Shown here: in pieces, positions 16,771 through 25,235 of the stretch
Position numbering within the stretch: position 1 is the first letter of the stretch
Layout: each line of letters starts with the position of its first letter
From: Cyclobacteriaceae bacterium
GTDB taxonomy: Bacteria > Bacteroidota > Bacteroidia > Cytophagales > Cyclobacteriaceae
Assembly (NCBI GenBank): GCA_027533395.1
Contig: JAPZUF010000012.1
Span: 120,669-184,668 of the forward strand
Length of the DNA stretch: 64,000 nt
Direction of reading: 5' to 3'
The notes under the pieces: generated by a model
What the model saw: the letters and a program-made list of their open reading frames with translations, nothing else
Database searches by the model: none
Told to the model about the DNA's origin: nothing
Program-made: the position numbers and the translations under genes

Positions 16771-17207
16771 CCGCGAGATATATCGAGCAAGTGACTTAAT
16801 TCTTTTGCCTGTTCATCTGTTAGCGAAAGAATATTTTCATCTACAGATTCATCCATGGATGCCAGGAGTGAAAGTCCCTTTTCAGTAATAAAAACATTGA
16901 AAGCGCGCCTGTCTTCCGGACACGTTTGTTTGGCTACTAAATTTTTGGCCGTTAAGCGATCGAGTAAACGCGATACATCAGAATTTTTATCCAACATCCG
17001 CGATTTGATTTCTGTTGCGGAAATACTGTTGGGATGTTGTCCTCGCAAAATGCGAAGTATATTGAATTGTGTTGGCGTTATGCCATACATTTTAAAATAC
17101 GCAACTTGTTTGTTCTGCAACCAATTGGCTGTATAAATGATATTAAGCAAAGCCTTTTGCACTGGCGACTTAAATTTTTGTTGCTGTATTTCTTCTTCCA
17201 GTTTCAT
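16767..17207 (-). CDS. MarR-family transcriptional regulator
   Basis: A winged-helix dimeric repressor of about 146 residues from the second Met (MKLEEEIQQQ); six more residues are possible from 17225. The core YGITPTQFNILRILRGQHPNSISATEIKSRMLDKNSDVSRLLDRLTAKNLV is the typical winged helix, followed by the wing CPEDRRAFNVFITEKG. It lies directly downstream of the YceI gene on the same strand, a pairing seen repeatedly in Bacteroidota, and may regulate it. A 16-bp imperfect palindrome upstream of yceI is a candidate site. Confidence 0.9.
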   Translation of the reverse strand: MKLEEEIQQQKFKSPVQKALLNIIYTANWLQNKQVAYFKMYGITPTQFNILRILRGQHPNSISATEIKSRMLDKNSDVSRLLDRLTAKNLVAKQTCPEDRRAFNVFITEKGLSLLASMDESVDENILSLTDEQAKELSHLLDISRG

Positions 17208-17252
17208 AGTAAAGAGTGGCAACACCGAAGCGCTGCCACAGTCTAATATAGA

Positions 17253-17828
17253 TTAAGATTGTTTGTTCAACTCGATTTTGCAGTTGATGGTAACTTCGTC
17301 ACCTACTACTAATCCACCTGTTTCAATGGTTTTGCTCCAAGTTAAACCATAATCCTGACGGTTAACTTTTCCGCTTAATTTAAAACCAGCTACATCTTTG
17401 CCCCAAGCTTTTACAGTGCCACCGTAAGTAACATCAAATGTTACTGGCTTTGTTACACCTTTCATGGTTAGGTTGCCTTTTAAAACATACTTACCACCTT
17501 CTTTAGATAATTTACCTTTGAAAGAAACTTCAGGGTATTTAGCAGCATCAAAGAAATCAGCAGATGCTAAGTGACCATCACGCTTTTCGTTTTCAGTGTT
17601 AATAGAAGCAGCTTTAGCTGTGAATTCTACATCTGCACCGTTAAAATCAGCTGCGTTAGATACTACTTTAATGCTGTAATCTTTAAAGTTTCCTTCTTGT
17701 TCGCTAACTACCATGTGTGCTACTGAGAAACCGATGTTTGAGTGTGAGTTATCTACCACCCATGTACCTTGAGCTTTAGCAGACACTGTTAAAACTAGTG
17801 CTGCAGCTAATACGAATAATTTTTTCAT
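17253..17828 (-). CDS. YceI-family periplasmic lipid-binding protein
   Basis: YceI proteins are small lipocalin-like barrels thought to bind isoprenoid or other lipids outside the cytoplasm. The product begins MKKLFVLAAALVLTVSAKAQ, a clear signal peptide cut after AKAQ. The frame is open 15 codons further upstream, but that would bury the signal, so 17828 was chosen. Hallmarks are TWVVDNSHSNIGFSVAHMVV at the mature start, GHLASADFFDAAKYPEVSFKG, and NLTMKGVTKPVTFDVTYGG. The 191 residues fit the family. A MarR regulator follows in the same direction. Confidence 0.93.
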   Translation of the reverse strand: MKKLFVLAAALVLTVSAKAQGTWVVDNSHSNIGFSVAHMVVSEQEGNFKDYSIKVVSNAADFNGADVEFTAKAASINTENEKRDGHLASADFFDAAKYPEVSFKGKLSKEGGKYVLKGNLTMKGVTKPVTFDVTYGGTVKAWGKDVAGFKLSGKVNRQDYGLTWSKTIETGGLVVGDEVTINCKIELNKQS

Positions 17829-17873
17829 AAATGTTTTCTTGTTTAGTAATGCAAATAACGCATGTTTAAACAT

Positions 17874-17889
17874 ATATGTTGCAACAAAT
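17874..17889. promoter_or_regulatory. Candidate MarR operator upstream of yceI
   Basis: ATATGTTG/CAACAAAT is a 16-bp palindrome with one mismatch, centred on a perfect TGTTGCAACA (17877-17886). It lies 46 bases upstream of the yceI start. MarR-type sites are commonly palindromes of this size with TTG/CAA half-sites. AACATATATGTT next to it (17869-17880) is a second perfect palindrome that overlaps the first. Confidence 0.45.
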
Positions 17890-17933
17890 ATGTTAATTAT
17901 TCGTTAAAATACTGATAATCAGTAAGAAATATT

Positions 17934-20168
17934 TTAAAGATTGAGCCAATAAGTGAGTTTAAACACTATAGCACGCTGTCGCGGCTGCCATCTTTCAAAG
18001 ATTTGTTGGGTATCAGGATTGGTAAAATTGCTAGTGAAATAATTATCAGTATACACCAAAAAGAAATCAGACACAGGTGCAAAACGCCATTGCAAACGAG
18101 AGTTAATATTTAGGTTATCATTTTGCGAGTTAAACTGTACGAAGGTTGTCCAAAATAAATTTTTAGTAAAAGTTAAATCAATGCGTGGGCTTAGTAAAAT
18201 TAAGTCTGTACTCTTATAAGGATAGGGTAAGTTAATGTCGTTGTATTGGAAATCTAAGGAAACAAAACCGTATGGCTGAAAGCGATGAGATAAAGAACCT
18301 TCCAGATTTAACAATTTTCCATTAAAATATTCTCCATATCGACCGCTAAGAAAGTAAAAAAATTTACTTCGTTGATCCGATAAGTATTCCCAATTGAATG
18401 AAACATTTCTGTATGATGTTCCTGCTGCCAGTTCTAAACCATTGTCTCCACTTGGGTCGAATGAATTAAAGAGAAAAGTATAATCTACGCGCAACGGATT
18501 AATTTCTAATCGTGCAGTTGTTTTCCAGGCAATGCGATAGCTTAAACTAAAATCCCAATCTAAATCACCATACTTTTTATTCCCAACATAGCTATAATCT
18601 ATCCCAGGCCCATGATTTCTTACATTACCTGATTGTGGGTAGAAATTACGCCAAGATTCACCCCCAAATTCCTGGATGTCTTTTCTTCTGACGAAACCAA
18701 CTGATGGATTGTAATTAGCACCAGTTGCGCGAGCATAAAAATCACTTTCCCATGTTTGTGTGGTATAACTTAGAAACATACCGGTGGTAAAAGCGGAGTC
18801 AGGTCGATTTTGCTGAAATGAACGATGATAAAAAGCTTTACCAAACCAAACATTGTCTTTGGATTGTAAATTATAATCAATGCCAACAACGCGATTAAAT
18901 ACGCTTGGATTAAATGTAAAATCTCCACCTATCGAATCTTGTTGAGCTTGTTTGTTCACGAATATCAAACCAATATTCGAACGACTAAAAACTTTATGCT
19001 GAATGGTTGCTGCAGTGTAGTTAGTCGATGGTAATTTCTGTTCTTTATCTTCACCAGTTTGCATGGTAAGAAAACCAACACGAACGTCATTATTTATTTT
19101 TCCGCTTAAGCGCGCTCCTGCATAAATAGTATTCTGAAAATTTTGTCCCGTATTTTCATCTCGGGTAACACCAATTCTTCTTGAGAAAAAGGGCGTTGCA
19201 TCACTAAATCCAAAGTTGGCGAACAGATCAGCATTTTCTAAAAAAAATTGTCTACGTTCAGGAAAGAAAATTTCGAAACGATCGAGGTTGGTTACTTGTT
19301 GATCTACTTCTACTTGCGAAAAATCCGGATTGATAGTTAAATCTAGGTTAAGTGCAGGCCCTACAGCAATTTTAGCATCGCCACCCACATTGAAATTATT
19401 TTCTCTTTTGGTGCCTGATTCAAAATCTTTGGATGTTAACCCTGCGATATAGGGAATAACCGAAATATTAGTACCCGGATTCTTCAAGGGTTTATCCCAA
19501 ATTAATTCTTTGCTAAAAGCAAGACTTACAATATCAAAGTTTAAAGGTATGGGCGACCAGGTGGAACGTTCGGCATTTTCAGAATCAATGCGATAAAAGT
19601 TTACATACCATGAATTTAATCCTTCTTTAAATCGAAGCGTGGTAAAAGGTATTGCAGCTTCCATCGCCCAATATCCTTCGAATTGTTCGGCATGTGAATA
19701 CCATTTATTATCCCAATCTAAAGAGAAATCATCTCCACCGTTTGATACTAACCCTTCGCGCTGTACACCAAAAGGGTTGACACCGAAGATGAATCCATTG
19801 GTTCTATCCTTAAAAGTATCAAATACGAAAGTGATTCCATCATTTCCTTCTCCTCTAAAATCTCTTCGTAAAGATGGTGTTACATATTCACGCACATTTT
19901 TAAGATTATACATTTTGGCGCTAATGTAAATGAACTGATCATCGTACGTCATGCGTACTTCGGTTTTCGATTTTGCTTTTGCTGTATCAGTTGGAAAATA
20001 TTGTTGGAAATTATTGGCCACATCTGCAATTTGCCAATCAGGCTCATCTATTATAGCATCTAACTTTATTTTACTGGTTGCTTTTTTTATGGTAATAGAT
20101 TGAGCCAGTAAATCAGATGTAAATAAAAAGGAAAAGGCGAAGGTGAGGAGGTAAGCAATCTTTTTCAA
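17934..20168 (-). CDS. CBM9-like / DUF5916 outer-membrane protein
   Basis: 744 residues. A signal peptide (MKKIAYLLTFAFSFLFTSDLLAQ) is followed by a carbohydrate-binding family 9-like domain (about 25-210; LDAIIDEPDWQIAD, ISAKMYNLK, GNDGITFVFDTFKDRTNGFIFGVNPFGVQREG). The long rest has the DUF5916 signature NPDFSQVEVDQQVTNLDRFEIFFPERRQFFLENADLF and many alternating strands ending in an aromatic-hydrophobic C-terminus (TYWLNL), as in an outer-membrane beta-barrel. The role is unproven and may involve surface glycan binding. It ends about 105 bases upstream of the yceI start on the same strand, so the two may be cotranscribed. Confidence 0.85.
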   Translation of the reverse strand: MKKIAYLLTFAFSFLFTSDLLAQSITIKKATSKIKLDAIIDEPDWQIADVANNFQQYFPTDTAKAKSKTEVRMTYDDQFIYISAKMYNLKNVREYVTPSLRRDFRGEGNDGITFVFDTFKDRTNGFIFGVNPFGVQREGLVSNGGDDFSLDWDNKWYSHAEQFEGYWAMEAAIPFTTLRFKEGLNSWYVNFYRIDSENAERSTWSPIPLNFDIVSLAFSKELIWDKPLKNPGTNISVIPYIAGLTSKDFESGTKRENNFNVGGDAKIAVGPALNLDLTINPDFSQVEVDQQVTNLDRFEIFFPERRQFFLENADLFANFGFSDATPFFSRRIGVTRDENTGQNFQNTIYAGARLSGKINNDVRVGFLTMQTGEDKEQKLPSTNYTAATIQHKVFSRSNIGLIFVNKQAQQDSIGGDFTFNPSVFNRVVGIDYNLQSKDNVWFGKAFYHRSFQQNRPDSAFTTGMFLSYTTQTWESDFYARATGANYNPSVGFVRRKDIQEFGGESWRNFYPQSGNVRNHGPGIDYSYVGNKKYGDLDWDFSLSYRIAWKTTARLEINPLRVDYTFLFNSFDPSGDNGLELAAGTSYRNVSFNWEYLSDQRSKFFYFLSGRYGEYFNGKLLNLEGSLSHRFQPYGFVSLDFQYNDINLPYPYKSTDLILLSPRIDLTFTKNLFWTTFVQFNSQNDNLNINSRLQWRFAPVSDFFLVYTDNYFTSNFTNPDTQQIFERWQPRQRAIVFKLTYWLNL

Positions 20169-20212
20169 GTGTGTTGGTTTATAGATTTGTACTCAATACG
20201 GATTAGTGACGG

Positions 20213-20923
20213 TTAAAGGTTATTCTTCAAGTAGAAATCTTTTGTTAACATTTGGTAATCCAAACTCCAGGTCTCATCTTTTTCATATAATACCAATTCC
20301 TCTTCTTCTATTTCTTTCTTTCTTTCTCTTTCAAACTCTAGTAATAATCGCTCTACAGGTTTAAATTTTCTCGATTTAAATGCAGTTTCTCTACTCAAAT
20401 ACCAATCTTGTCCTTCGGCCAATTCACAAAATATTTTTCCTTCAGCTTCTGGAAAAATTACACTTAATCTTCCGCGCGTATTACTTAACCTATGTGCATG
20501 TACTAATAAATCTTCGAAAGATAACAAAGTTGTATGCCTTGGTGCTATTCTTTCTTGTTTAGGTGGTTTAAAACTGTTTTGAAAGTAAGGTGGGTTGCTA
20601 ACAATTAAATCAAAACCATCTTGAATACCTTCATAATTTTGTAAAGATTGATGGATAACTTCGAGTTTGTTAGACCACGGTGACTGTAGAAAATTTTCCC
20701 TGGTTTGGTTTACTTCTTTTTCAGCAACATCTATCGCTTTAATCTTTACATCATCTGTTGTTCTTTGTGCGAGCATCAAGGCAATTAAACCGCTGCCGGT
20801 GCCGACATCTAAAATATTTTTCTTTTGATGGATGTCAGCCCATGCACCCAAAAGCGTTCCATCCGTGCGTACTTTGTGTGCGCAATCTTTGTCTTCGATT
20901 TCAAATTGCTTAAAGCGAAACAT
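20213..20923 (-). CDS. trmN: tRNA(Val) A37 N6-methyltransferase-like (TrmN6/YfiC family)
   Basis: A Rossmann-fold methyltransferase of 236 residues. Motif I is ILDVGTGSGLIALMLAQ near residues 37-53, an acidic residue follows in AIDVAEKEV, and the catalytic NPPY (IVSNPPYF) is near 110, which marks exocyclic-amine methylation of DNA or RNA. The N-terminal FRFKQFEIEDKDCAHKVRTDGTLLGAW is specific to the YfiC/TrmN6 group, which methylates A37 of tRNA1(Val) in E. coli. It follows the serine hydrolase stop/start boundary with a one-base gap. Substrate assignment is by family. Confidence 0.88.
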   Translation of the reverse strand: MFRFKQFEIEDKDCAHKVRTDGTLLGAWADIHQKKNILDVGTGSGLIALMLAQRTTDDVKIKAIDVAEKEVNQTRENFLQSPWSNKLEVIHQSLQNYEGIQDGFDLIVSNPPYFQNSFKPPKQERIAPRHTTLLSFEDLLVHAHRLSNTRGRLSVIFPEAEGKIFCELAEGQDWYLSRETAFKSRKFKPVERLLLEFERERKKEIEEEELVLYEKDETWSLDYQMLTKDFYLKNNL

Positions 20924-20924
20924 G

Positions 20925-22295
20925 CTATTGAGGCAAGGCTTGAATAACAGCGTTCACTAATTTCTCAATATCATATCCGTGATGGCTTACGCCTAGTCTT
21001 ACTACGACTAATTCATGTTCAGGAATTACCATCACATATTGTCCTTCAAAACCTTCAGCAGAAAATAGTTGCGTTGATAAGGAAGGATATGTTCTGTTGG
21101 TTTCATTATTTTTTTCTCCAGCATTAAGCCACCATTGCGCACCATATTCGCCTTTGGGAGCAGCATCTCCTGGCGTAGAAGCAAAACGAACCCAGTCATC
21201 TGGTAAAATTTGTTCATTTATCCATTTACCATTTTGCTGATACAATAAACCAAAGCGTGCCCAATCACGTGCCGTTGCAAAACCATACGAAGAGCCAACA
21301 ATCGTTCCAGAGGCATCTTGCTCGAGTGTGGTGTGATACATACCAATTTTATAGAGGAGAGAATCGTAAACAAATGAAAGGTATCGATCATCGCCACATT
21401 GTTGCCTCACCATGCGCATTAAAATATTGGATGTACCACTCGAATATTGAAAGAAAGTACCGGGTGAATGTTTTGATGTTTTACTAGCTGCATATCCACC
21501 CTTATCATCTTTATAGATAAACATCTGGTGGAAATCTTCTATCGGATTAAAATAAGTTTCCGACCAATCTAAACCACTGCTCGCTTGCAACAATTGCGTG
21601 AGTGTAATGTTTTTTCTTTCGTCTTGTTGCCATTCCGATACAGGAGCTGGATTTGTTAGATTTAGTTTTCCTTCTTTCACCAACATACCAATCAACGTTC
21701 CGGTTATGCTTTTCGTCATCGACCAACCCATTAAAGGCGTTTGAGGTGAAATGCCTGATGCGTAACGGTCAGCTACAAGTTTTCCTTTATGCACGATTAC
21801 AATAGCTGATGTATTGGCCGGTTGCTCAGGATTTTTTTCTTCGATGGCATCTTTAACAACTAATTGTAAGGAAGCGTAAGCAGAATCAATAGTAAAAAGA
21901 TTACCCATTGGCCAGGCAACCGTATCTTGGTTAACCTGTGGCGAGGGCGGTCTTTGCCAATTTTGCTTTTGAATGTCTGCTTCACTTCGTTCGCTTAGCA
22001 ATACACAACCTAAACCATTTCTGTAAATGGCTTTTTTTGTGTTGAATAAAATACTGGCAGTAACAGTTTGTGTTTGTTCATCTATTTCAATTGTTGCCTG
22101 ATCCAAGCCGGGAAAAACTTGTAGCTCTTTGTCTTTAATGTTTTGTAAACTTCTTCCGCTAACGAAATAGCAAGAGCAAACTGTTTTTGCTGCCATGCCC
22201 GACATAACAGGCGGAAAAGTTATCCAAACGCCAATTAAACCCGTTAGTAACAGCAATAAGAGTGTCCACAAAAAAATGCGTAAAAACTTCTTCAT
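20925..22295 (-). CDS. Serine hydrolase, class C beta-lactamase-like, membrane-anchored
   Basis: A penicillin-binding-type hydrolase of 456 residues. The N-terminal hydrophobic stretch (FLWTLLLLLLTGLIGVWITF) is an anchor or signal. The serine motif SMTKS (SxxK) is near residue 195, the YSSGTSN (YxN type) motif near 285, and AEGFEGQYVMV supplies the third region near 415. Such proteins range from D-Ala-D-Ala peptidases to esterases, so true beta-lactamase activity should not be assumed. The gene diverges from an M23 peptidase gene across only 20 bases, and both products act outside the cytoplasm. Confidence 0.88.
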   Translation of the reverse strand: MKKFLRIFLWTLLLLLLTGLIGVWITFPPVMSGMAAKTVCSCYFVSGRSLQNIKDKELQVFPGLDQATIEIDEQTQTVTASILFNTKKAIYRNGLGCVLLSERSEADIQKQNWQRPPSPQVNQDTVAWPMGNLFTIDSAYASLQLVVKDAIEEKNPEQPANTSAIVIVHKGKLVADRYASGISPQTPLMGWSMTKSITGTLIGMLVKEGKLNLTNPAPVSEWQQDERKNITLTQLLQASSGLDWSETYFNPIEDFHQMFIYKDDKGGYAASKTSKHSPGTFFQYSSGTSNILMRMVRQQCGDDRYLSFVYDSLLYKIGMYHTTLEQDASGTIVGSSYGFATARDWARFGLLYQQNGKWINEQILPDDWVRFASTPGDAAPKGEYGAQWWLNAGEKNNETNRTYPSLSTQLFSAEGFEGQYVMVIPEHELVVVRLGVSHHGYDIEKLVNAVIQALPQ

Positions 22296-22315
22296 ATTTA
22301 TGATTATTTAAATCG

Positions 22316-23122
22316 ATGAAAGGGATTTCAGTTTTTTTATTTGTTTTTATTTCAAGCGTAAAACTTTTAGCGCAAGAACAACCTATTCAAATTAAACCAC
22401 AAAACAGCGGAAATAAAATCAGTTTTGTTGCAGATAACAGCAGTTTTTTTCCTTACACGGTAACCATTGATTTTCCAGTATTTGAAAACATGCGAAGTAC
22501 TACTACTTTACCAACAACTGTTATAATTCCTGCCCAGGCGAAACAATTAACCATTTTAGAAATCTTTAAAAAACCTAACGTAAACAGTTGGAAATACAAC
22601 GTGCGTTATCAATTTGAAAGAGGAGATGCCTTGCATGCCTTTCACGACAGCACGGCAGTTTATCTTTTACCTTATCAATCGAACCGAAAACATATTTTAA
22701 TGCAAGGATATTTTGGTTCTTTTTCTCATGCTAATGTACATGCTTTGGATTTTGAAATGCCCGAAGGAACAACGCTTGTTGCAGCCCGTGCTGGTATTGT
22801 AGTTGAAGCGAAAGAAGATTTTGCTGAAGGCGGAACCGACCCTTATTACAAAGACAAAGGCAATTATATATTGATTCTACATAATGATGGTTCGTGGGCT
22901 GGCTATTTTCATTTGAAAAAGGATGGTGTTTTAGTTGAGGTCGGACAAAAAATAAATCGCGGAGATCGAATCGCATTAAGCGGAAATACGGGTTGGAGTA
23001 GTGCACCACATTTACACTTTGAAGTATCTTTGCCTTCGCCAAAAGGCAGAATAACAATACCCACAAAATTTGAAACAGCCCAACTCAAAGCCACGTTCCT
23101 CGAAGAAGGGAAATCTTACTGA
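22316..23122 (+). CDS. M23-family peptidase (LytM-like)
   Basis: A secreted zinc peptidase of 268 residues. It has a signal peptide ending near LLAQEQ and a beta-rich N-terminal half (25-120). The M23 domain is at about 130-250, with HALDFEMPEGT supplying His and Asp ligands and APHLHFEVSLP the HxH pair, so zinc binding looks intact. GNYILILHNDGSWAGYFHL is the usual core. It would cut peptidoglycan crosslinks. Its last 53 bases overlap the next gene in a different frame, an unusually long overlap that implies translational coupling. Confidence 0.9.
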   Translation: MKGISVFLFVFISSVKLLAQEQPIQIKPQNSGNKISFVADNSSFFPYTVTIDFPVFENMRSTTTLPTTVIIPAQAKQLTILEIFKKPNVNSWKYNVRYQFERGDALHAFHDSTAVYLLPYQSNRKHILMQGYFGSFSHANVHALDFEMPEGTTLVAARAGIVVEAKEDFAEGGTDPYYKDKGNYILILHNDGSWAGYFHLKKDGVLVEVGQKINRGDRIALSGNTGWSSAPHLHFEVSLPSPKGRITIPTKFETAQLKATFLEEGKSY

Positions 23123-23882
23123 AGAAATAAAAGCATTATTAGAGGAAAGAGTAGAGCGTTACAACACTTTATCTTTTATCGAAAATGATCCGGTACTTAT
23201 TCCACATTTGTTTACCAAAAAACAAGACATCGAAATTGCTGGTTTGATTGCTGCTACCTTAGCATGGGGACAAAGAATAACGGTCATCAATAAATCAATA
23301 GATTGGTTGCATCGCATGGATCATGCACCACATGATTTTATCATCAACAGCAGTAAAAGAGATTTATCAGTTTTTAAAAATTTTAAACACCGCACGTTCA
23401 ACGAAACTGATGCTTTTGTATTTCTCAACTTTTTAAAAAGTGTTTATAAAAAACATGCATCATTAGAAAAATTATTTGTGGTTGATGAAGAAGAATTAAC
23501 TATTGAACAAGGACTTATTCGCTTCGCTGAAAAATTTTATAGCCATGAAAATTTTCAGAAGCGTACTGCGAAGCACATTCCATCACCTGCTAAAAAAGCA
23601 ACGTGCAAACGACTCAGCATGTATTTACGTTGGATGGTGCGCAAAGACAATAAAGGTGTTGATTTTGGAATTTGGCAAAATATAAAAATGAGTCAACTTA
23701 CATGCCCTCTAGATGTACATGTAGAACGTGTTGCACGAAAATTAAAATTACTGAAAAGAAATACGCTCGATTGGCAAGCTGTGTTGGAGCTAACAGAACA
23801 ACTAAGAAAACTGGATGCCTCCGATCCGGTTAAATATGATTTTGCCTTATTCGGTTTAGGAATAGAAGAAGGATGGAGGTAA
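23070..23882 (+). CDS. TIGR02757 family protein (HhH-GPD-like)
   Basis: 270 residues of a conserved Bacteroidota-rich family of unknown function that is related in fold to helix-hairpin-helix DNA glycosylases. Seen motifs: FIENDPVLIPHLFTKKQDIEIAGLIAATLAWGQR near the N-terminus, RLSMYLRWMVRKDNKGVDFGIW near 180, and CPLDVHVERVARKLKLLKRN near 210, which resembles the glycosylase Asp region. No iron-sulfur Cys cluster is seen. The first 17 codons overlap the M23 gene; a later start is possible only by losing part of the charged N-terminal tail (MKQPNSKPRSSKKGN), which is probably dispensable. Confidence 0.85.
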   Translation: MKQPNSKPRSSKKGNLTEEIKALLEERVERYNTLSFIENDPVLIPHLFTKKQDIEIAGLIAATLAWGQRITVINKSIDWLHRMDHAPHDFIINSSKRDLSVFKNFKHRTFNETDAFVFLNFLKSVYKKHASLEKLFVVDEEELTIEQGLIRFAEKFYSHENFQKRTAKHIPSPAKKATCKRLSMYLRWMVRKDNKGVDFGIWQNIKMSQLTCPLDVHVERVARKLKLLKRNTLDWQAVLELTEQLRKLDASDPVKYDFALFGLGIEEGWR

Positions 23883-24914
23883 TTAATTGTTGATTTTTAA
23901 AACACCATTTTCCACATACCAATACTCATCAGCAGAGATTGTCCAGTTTGCTAAGGAAAAAGTATTTATTCCTTCAACAGTTCCATTTAAAACATTCACT
24001 GATAATGCTTGTTGATTAGTAAACCACTGCAATGGTTGATTAGGCAAACAAACTTCGGGTGTTGAAAGTGTTTTCATGAAATAAGCTTTGTTGGTTCCCA
24101 ACACTTTTGCCAACCCATTTTCGTCAATACAAACTGCAGTTTTTTCATCTACACCAATACCGTAAAAGTTCTCTTCCGGATTTTCCTTTTTCAGGCGAGC
24201 CAGAAAAGCGACTTGTCTTCCTTGTCGGTTTCGTTGAGCGTAATGTTGATCTGCCAACGTATTGCCTAAAAAAGGAATACTCAAAAAATTATTCGTAAAC
24301 GAAATTTTAGAATTGAACGGATTAGCCAATGCTTCGTCTGAAACAACTGAACCGTTTTTGGCATCATAAATCCATTGCGATAAAACAGCACATCCGGCAC
24401 TGGTTCCGCCAATGGGAATTTTCTTTTCACTTATCAAATACTGTAACGCGCGCGAAACTTCTGTGTCGCTCCAAAAGTTGATATAATTTGCCTGATCGCC
24501 TCCGGCAATAAACACGGCTTCTGCTTCGCGAATGCGTTTGCCTACTGCTTCCGATTGTGCTTTTGTTTTAGAATCAATTAAAAGCGTTTCTACTGAATTC
24601 AGTTCGCCTAAATTGTAGAGATAACTATTGTACCCCACTGAACCACTCGCTCTTAAAATTAAAAAATCTCCACCACCGCTTTTTTCAATCATCCATTCCA
24701 TTGCTTCGTCCACATCGGTGCTACCGCCCATCAATACAATGCCGAAACTTGTCGTGGAAGTGATATCATTTTTATCTCCCAGTAAACCAATACTATAGGT
24801 TTGATTGGTAGACTGAGTCACTGTTTCTTTAGACTGTTCCTGACAGCCAGCTGTTTGAAACGCTGAGAAAGCCAAAGCATTTAACCAACAAATTCTATGA
24901 AAACTGAGCTTCAT
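23883..24914 (-). CDS. Cyanophycinase-like peptidase (S51 family), exported
   Basis: A serine hydrolase with the S51 nucleophile elbow IGGTSAGCAVLSQW, near residue 190 from the called start. FIAGGDQANYINFW and GIGVDEKTAVCIDENG are further family marks, so it belongs with cyanophycinase and related exopeptidases. The start at 24914 (MKLSFHRICWLNALAFSAFQ) places a signal sequence at the N-terminus with a Cys after TAG, a weak lipobox. The frame stays open 25 codons upstream, but those residues are not signal-like. Cyanophycin use is not implied; the real substrate may be another isoaspartyl or acidic peptide. It converges with the TIGR02757 gene with no gap. Confidence 0.83.
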   Translation of the reverse strand: MKLSFHRICWLNALAFSAFQTAGCQEQSKETVTQSTNQTYSIGLLGDKNDITSTTSFGIVLMGGSTDVDEAMEWMIEKSGGGDFLILRASGSVGYNSYLYNLGELNSVETLLIDSKTKAQSEAVGKRIREAEAVFIAGGDQANYINFWSDTEVSRALQYLISEKKIPIGGTSAGCAVLSQWIYDAKNGSVVSDEALANPFNSKISFTNNFLSIPFLGNTLADQHYAQRNRQGRQVAFLARLKKENPEENFYGIGVDEKTAVCIDENGLAKVLGTNKAYFMKTLSTPEVCLPNQPLQWFTNQQALSVNVLNGTVEGINTFSLANWTISADEYWYVENGVLKINN

Positions 24915-25165
24915 TGTGCGATACATTTTGATAACGTTTACCCACCTTAAATTTCGATTTAATGTATACCCGATAAACTTGATAGACAAATCTTACAGAT
25001 AAATAAAATGACTGTTATCAGTTCTAAGAATTTTGTGGATAACTAAGCATAATTTAAAACCATTCTAAATTAAAAATTTATCCCTATGTAAACTCGTTCG
25101 TGATTAGTTTTAAACCCTGAAAAAACGATTGAATTCTTTACTTCTAATCAATCTAAAGGCTCAAA

Positions 25166-25173
25166 TAAATTTG
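25166..25173 (+). promoter_or_regulatory. Putative -7 element of the act-cox operon (TAAATTTG)
   Basis: Matches TAnnTTTG exactly. A TTG at the usual -33 spacing was not found. Transcription would start at about 25178, which makes the ATG at 25179 effectively leaderless and gives the ATG at 25236 a leader of nearly 60 bases. This favours the second start for actA. Confidence 0.45.
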
Positions 25174-25235
25174 AAAAAATGACATTGGATAGTAGATTTG
25201 CGCTTCTTGCACCAAAAACGGACGCTAGACCTGAC

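Noticed and set aside
20925..22295. Antibiotic-resistance beta-lactamase
   Set aside because: The SxxK and YxN motifs are shared by many esterases and peptidases. Nothing here points to antibiotic hydrolysis.
23883..24914. Cyanophycin degradation pathway
   Set aside because: Only an S51-type peptidase is seen; no cyanophycin synthetase or isoaspartyl dipeptidase is nearby, so the pathway cannot be claimed.
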